Source of the DNA: Bacillota bacterium
GTDB lineage: Bacteria > Bacillota > Sulfobacillia > RBS10-35 > JAJYVN01
NCBI GenBank assembly: GCA_021791995.1
Contig: JAJYVN010000008.1
Location: 1 to 26,922 of the forward strand
DNA: 26,922 bases
Direction of reading: 5' to 3'
Position numbers and translations under genes: made by a program. Below, one piece after another: positions 23,819-26,922 of the stretch (position 1 is its first letter; each line of letters opens with the position of its first letter). Under the pieces are notes generated by a model, which was given only the letters and a program-made list of their open reading frames with translations, was not told the DNA's origin and did no database searches.

Positions 23819-24811
23819 TCAGCGATCCACAACCGATCCAGATCCACCTCGCCAGGAGGAGAGTACTGCCGCCAATTCGTAGAGGGAGGGGTCAATCGCC
23901 CGCCGGGTTGATGTCACCAAGCGCAACGGTACCGGTGCCACGCTGCTTCCCTGAACCCCCGCCATCACACCGTGACACCCCTCCAACAAAAAGTCCACCG
24001 CCCCCGCACCCAGACGGCTCGCCAGGTTCCGATCCACCGCGGTTGGCGATCCCCCGCGTTGTACGTGCCCCAGAACCGTTACGCGCGTTTCGAGGCCGGT
24101 CCCCTGCTCGATCCGCTGCCCGAGTTCAAACCCATGCCCCGCTCCCTCGGCCACCACGATCACGTTATGGCGCCAACCGTTCTGGGCGTCCGCACGCAAC
24201 CGGCGACAGAGGTCTTCTGCCGCCCAGGGGACCTCCGGGATCAAGATCGCATCCGCGCCGCAGGCAAGCCCCACATGCAGGGCGATGAAACCGGACGAGC
24301 GGCCCATGACCTCCACAACGAACGTGCGCTCATGGGCCGCCGCAGTATCGCGCACCCGGTCCACGGCCTCGACGGCCGTGTTCACGGCTGTGTCAAAGCC
24401 GATGGTCGCGTCGGTCCCCCCCAGATCGTTGTCGATTGTGCCCGGCACCCCGGTTGTCGGAACGCCCAGTCGCTCCAGAGCGACACAGCCGCGTAGACTG
24501 CCGTCGCCCCCGATGCAAACAAGCCCCTCAATGCCCGCAGCGGAGATGTTCTCCACTGCCCGCGCCTGTCCCGCCGGCGTGAGAAACTCCTCACACCGCG
24601 CCGTCAGGAGAACCGTCCCTCCGCGGTGGATAATGTCATGTACCGATTGCATCGCCAAGGGCGTAAACTCCTGGCGCAACAGCCCCAGAAATCCGTGTCG
24701 GATACCGAAAACCTCCACACCTGCGGCGAGCGCTCGACGCACCACCGCACGGACCGCGGCATTCATCCCCGGTGCATCCCCGCCACTTGTCATCACGCCA
24801 ATGCGTCGCAC
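23819..24811 (-). CDS. pfkA: ATP-dependent 6-phosphofructokinase
   Basis: 330 residues, very like Bacillus PfkA (319). It phosphorylates fructose 6-phosphate. GGDGS (101-105) and PGTIDND (123-129, catalytic D127) mark the ATP-using type; PPi-using enzymes have a Lys after the Pro. Further intact motifs are GGD at 10-12 and VMGRSSG, and the effector-binding residues near TARC look normal. The start is GTG at 24811, seven bases after TGAGG. The last 20 residues (LSSWRGGSGSVVDR) exceed the Bacillus protein. It forms the pfkA-pyk unit, as in many Bacillota. Confidence 0.95.
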   Translation of the reverse strand: MRRIGVMTSGGDAPGMNAAVRAVVRRALAAGVEVFGIRHGFLGLLRQEFTPLAMQSVHDIIHRGGTVLLTARCEEFLTPAGQARAVENISAAGIEGLVCIGGDGSLRGCVALERLGVPTTGVPGTIDNDLGGTDATIGFDTAVNTAVEAVDRVRDTAAAHERTFVVEVMGRSSGFIALHVGLACGADAILIPEVPWAAEDLCRRLRADAQNGWRHNVIVVAEGAGHGFELGQRIEQGTGLETRVTVLGHVQRGGSPTAVDRNLASRLGAGAVDFLLEGCHGVMAGVQGSSVAPVPLRLVTSTRRAIDPSLYELAAVLSSWRGGSGSVVDR

Positions 24812-24906
24812 ACACTCACCTCATGAGGCCCCTGGCAGCCTGAGCTGCAGAATTTACGAGCGCTCGCCGCAGGGCGGCTCCCGAGGGCGCCGGCCCCTGC
24901 CGCCTC

Positions 24907-25983
24907 TCACTTCGCATCTTGCTGTGGCTGGATCACACCGCGGCCCACCATGTCTTCGAGGGGATTGTCCTCGATCTCGAGCGGTAGGTCTACCCGGCCA
25001 ACCCTGCGGGCGGATTCCCAACAGGCAAAGATCAACTCGGTCGACCGCAGCGCATTTTCAGCCTCCAATTCCGAGGTTCGTCCCTCTCGCAGACAACGCA
25101 CAACGTCCGCCACTGCCCGCTCCACGTAACCGGGTCCATGGAGCCCGTCCCCCTGACAGTCAACCACCTGCCAGGACCGTCCATCATACCGCCGATAGCG
25201 GAGCACGTCCGCACCCGTGCGACCGATCTCGATCTCGCCCTCCTGACCGACCAATCGATTGTGGCAGTCAACGAGCCGCGCTCCGCGACCCGTCGAGGCA
25301 AGGCCGAAGCCCCCTCCTTCGTATTCCCACAGCGCGTAGGCCTGGTTCTCATTATGCATACCAAAGGCCAGGCGCAGGGTGCGGTAGTCGATCTGCGCGA
25401 TAGCCCACAATGCCCTCCGCTCCCCCGCGAAGTAGGAGGAGAGATCGAAGTTATGGGTGCCGTAATCATAAAGGTTGCCGGCACCGAACTCCACGCGCAC
25501 CAGGGCACCGATCAGCCCGCTCTCGAGGATCTCCTTGGCAGCGCGGAAGGGCCGACCAAAGCGGCGCTGATGATCGAAGGCAAGCCGCACGCCGTGTTCC
25601 CGACACACATCGGCCATCTGCCGACACGCACCCCAGGTATCTGCCATGGGCTTTTCGCAGAAGATGGCCGCTACCCCAGCCTGAGCGGCGCGGATCGCAA
25701 GCGGTGCGTGCCATTGGGGCCAGACCGCAATGCTGACGATGTCCAGGTCCTCCCGCTCCAAAATCGCCTCCGCGCTTTTATACACATGATCGTGACCTTT
25801 CCCCCACTGCTGCGCGAACGCCCCCGCATTTTCGGCCACAATGTCGGCACATGCCACGAGTTCGCACTCCTCGGAGAGCGCGTGATAACCTGCCGCGTGT
25901 TGGTAGGCCATGGCCCACCCCTGGGGCCCACCGTGTTCGCGACGCCTTCCCGTACCGATAAACCCAACCCGAAACCGTGCCAT
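24907..25983 (-). CDS. Gfo/Idh/MocA-family NAD(P)-dependent oxidoreductase
   Basis: 358 residues. The N-terminal Rossmann fold has GFIGTG (7-12). The catalytic EKP is at 110-112 (CEKPMA), and the C-terminal domain has GTHNFD (175-180), which supplies the usual His/Asp pair. Members oxidise or reduce sugars, inositols or bile pigments; the substrate cannot be read from sequence. An insertion-like stretch, GRRREHGGPQGWAMA (12-26), follows the glycine loop. GGAGG lies eight bases before the ATG at 25983. It is 95 bases upstream of pfkA on the same strand with no clear terminator between, so a shared transcript is possible. Confidence 0.88.
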   Translation of the reverse strand: MARFRVGFIGTGRRREHGGPQGWAMAYQHAAGYHALSEECELVACADIVAENAGAFAQQWGKGHDHVYKSAEAILEREDLDIVSIAVWPQWHAPLAIRAAQAGVAAIFCEKPMADTWGACRQMADVCREHGVRLAFDHQRRFGRPFRAAKEILESGLIGALVRVEFGAGNLYDYGTHNFDLSSYFAGERRALWAIAQIDYRTLRLAFGMHNENQAYALWEYEGGGFGLASTGRGARLVDCHNRLVGQEGEIEIGRTGADVLRYRRYDGRSWQVVDCQGDGLHGPGYVERAVADVVRCLREGRTSELEAENALRSTELIFACWESARRVGRVDLPLEIEDNPLEDMVGRGVIQPQQDAK

Positions 25984-26139
25984 GTCGCACGCCTCCCCTC
26001 CTTATGCATTCGCCAAATCCTTCGGCACGTCCTCGGCGACTGATCTGGTGACAAGCTCCCTCGCATCCTCCACTCTACAGAAAAAAGAAAAATGCGCCAG
26101 GCTGTCGGATCCAGGTGACAAAGGGAACGTGGCCTTGTC

Positions 26140-26694
26140 TTGCGTGGCCTTGTGCAATACATTAGGGACATGCGAATACTTGAGTGTCTAGCTTATCCTA
26201 ACCTTCCTCAAAGCAACGCACGCATCGCTTGCCTGATAAAGTTGCGCCACGTGTCCAACGCGATGTCGCAAGCGTCCGGGCCTCGGTACGACATTGCGGG
26301 CACGTTTCGGCTCACAGCCCGTCTACGCGAGCGATTCAAGAAGGGGCAAGCCTCCGAGCACCCCCCCGCCGTCCCATCCACCGTAGACCGCCCGGATACG
26401 GCCCCGCGGCAGTGCCGCTTCGCTAAGGGCGACGGCTGGTGCCTCCGCGTGCCCGCCGAGAGCGGCAAGGCGATCAAGATCAACCCGCACCGTCACCCGG
26501 ATGGCACGCCGACCACCTGCCATCCGGTCCTGTCGTGCGAACCCTGCGAACTTCCGGCGGTTCGTACCGCCGTGGGCCTGAAGTCCTTGCTGTCCGAGAA
26601 CCGTGGGCGCACAGGGAACGCGTTCTGCCACGGCGAGTCGGGGGCAGCCGTCATCGCTGAAACACAGTCAACGCGCTGGGAAGATTGCATCTGA
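26140..26694 (+). pseudogene. Probable remnant of a TnpB-like (IS200/IS605 OrfB) protein
   Basis: An open frame of up to 184 codons without a ribosome binding site. Its middle reads FAKGDGWCLRVPAESGKAIK then INPHRHPDGTPTT, CEPCELP and AVGLKSLLSENRG. This follows the order of the TnpB region ahead of and across RuvC-I (LxLPKxGxVKIxxHRPLPxG, then a short strand, then IDVGLKSFLxxSDG). The catalytic Asp would be Ala here, stretches are missing, and the second RuvC motifs and zinc finger do not follow. No terminal hairpins are seen. If the match is wrong, this is simply an unassigned or non-coding stretch. The 156 bases between 25983 and 26140 carry the promoter side of the oxidoreductase gene and nothing else I can name. 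Confidence 0.35.
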
Positions 26695-26776
26695 CCATCG
26701 GTCGGTGCAGGGACTTCCACTGCAAGGTCGCTCATCCTTAGGCCGAAGATCTCGTCCCAACAAGGAGTGCGATGGA

Positions 26777-26922
26777 TTGGAAAACATGGAGGAACCGCCA
26801 GCACCGAGGAGCCAGCGATCGTGGCAATGGCGCGCCATGCTGGTGGGGCTCGTCGGGGTTGTGGTAGGGGCAGGCGCGATGGGGGCCTTTGTCCCCATCA
26901 TCCGGGCTGCGGCTGGTCTTGC
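26777..26922 (+). CDS. N-terminal part of a membrane-anchored protein (truncated by window edge)
   Basis: 48 codons are visible. The TTG at 26777 is chosen because AAGGAG (26762-26767) lies nine bases upstream; an ATG three codons in (26786) is the alternative. It reads (M)ENMEEPPAPRSQRSWQWRAM and then a hydrophobic Gly/Val-rich span (LVGLVGVVVGAGAMGAFVPII). A short charged cytoplasmic tail before one membrane segment is typical of anchored HtrA-type proteases and many other surface proteins, so no function is assigned. An ATG at 26772 in another frame gives only 31 codons. Confidence 0.6.
   Translation, partial: MENMEEPPAPRSQRSWQWRAMLVGLVGVVVGAGAMGAFVPIIRAAAGL

Noticed and set aside
24812..24906. 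Terminator between the oxidoreductase and pfkA
   Set aside because: GCAGC-CTGA-GCTGC and GC-rich stretches can fold but no U-tract follows, so I left the two genes as a possible single transcript.
24285..25403. 372-codon plus-strand open frame across pfkA and the oxidoreductase
   Set aside because: The product is extremely rich in Arg, Pro and Ser and lies antisense to two well-identified enzymes; such long antisense frames are common at this GC content.
26208..26483. 91-codon minus-strand frame over the TnpB-like remnant
   Set aside because: No known motif or binding site; the plus frame has the better family-like pattern, though neither is certain.

Overview
The window reads as a high-GC, spore-forming member of the Bacillota (Firmicutes), perhaps of the Sulfobacillus kind. 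The evidence is an alpha/beta-type small acid-soluble spore protein (SASP), a TIGR04086/YrzE-type membrane protein, a DinG helicase with a fused N-terminal DnaQ-like exonuclease, a pyruvate kinase with the extra C-terminal domain found in bacilli, and strong AGGAGG-type ribosome binding sites. The genus is a guess. The DNA is densely coding and mostly housekeeping. No rRNA, tRNA, CRISPR array or intact insertion sequence was seen.

Layout. 1-3410 (minus): a UppP-like membrane protein translationally coupled to a large GT-C-type membrane glycosyltransferase; a ribosome binding site at the left edge suggests that the operon continues. 3528-4736 (plus): a sugar-efflux-type MFS transporter, tail to tail with an O-methyltransferase (4739-5341, minus). 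5456-6181 (plus): a two-gene unit of a small Ig-like protein and a helix-turn-helix protein. 6178-11889 (minus): peptidase S51-like protein, TIGR04086 protein, SASP with its own terminator, a ComEC-C-like protein, and DinG. 12037-14801 (plus): OmpR-type response regulator, histidine kinase and a secreted helical-repeat protein. 14833-17876 (minus): acetyl-CoA synthetase and MutY. 18268-19602 (plus): a large lipoprotein. 19947-21407 (minus): a 14-TM DHA2 drug exporter, divergent from a HesB/IscA-type protein (21618-21974, plus). 22037-25983 (minus): Gfo/Idh/MocA oxidoreductase, phosphofructokinase and pyruvate kinase. 26140-26694: a decayed ORF resembling TnpB. 26777-end (plus): the start of a membrane-anchored protein.

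How the genes fit together. pfkA-pyk is a compact lower-glycolysis unit, and acsA provides acetate activation. mutY and dinG are genome-maintenance genes. The two-component system may control the secreted protein behind it. The most unusual theme is a set of three proteins in the first 9 kb that keep a recognisable enzyme fold while losing catalytic residues: UppP-like (both active-site motifs changed), S51-like (no GxSxGA serine nucleophile) and ComEC-C-like (metal-binding histidines gone). I found no convincing new defence or mobile system. The best candidates for something undescribed are these pseudoenzymes, the Ig-like/HTH pair, the secreted repeat protein behind the two-component system, and the SASP that appears to start at CTG.
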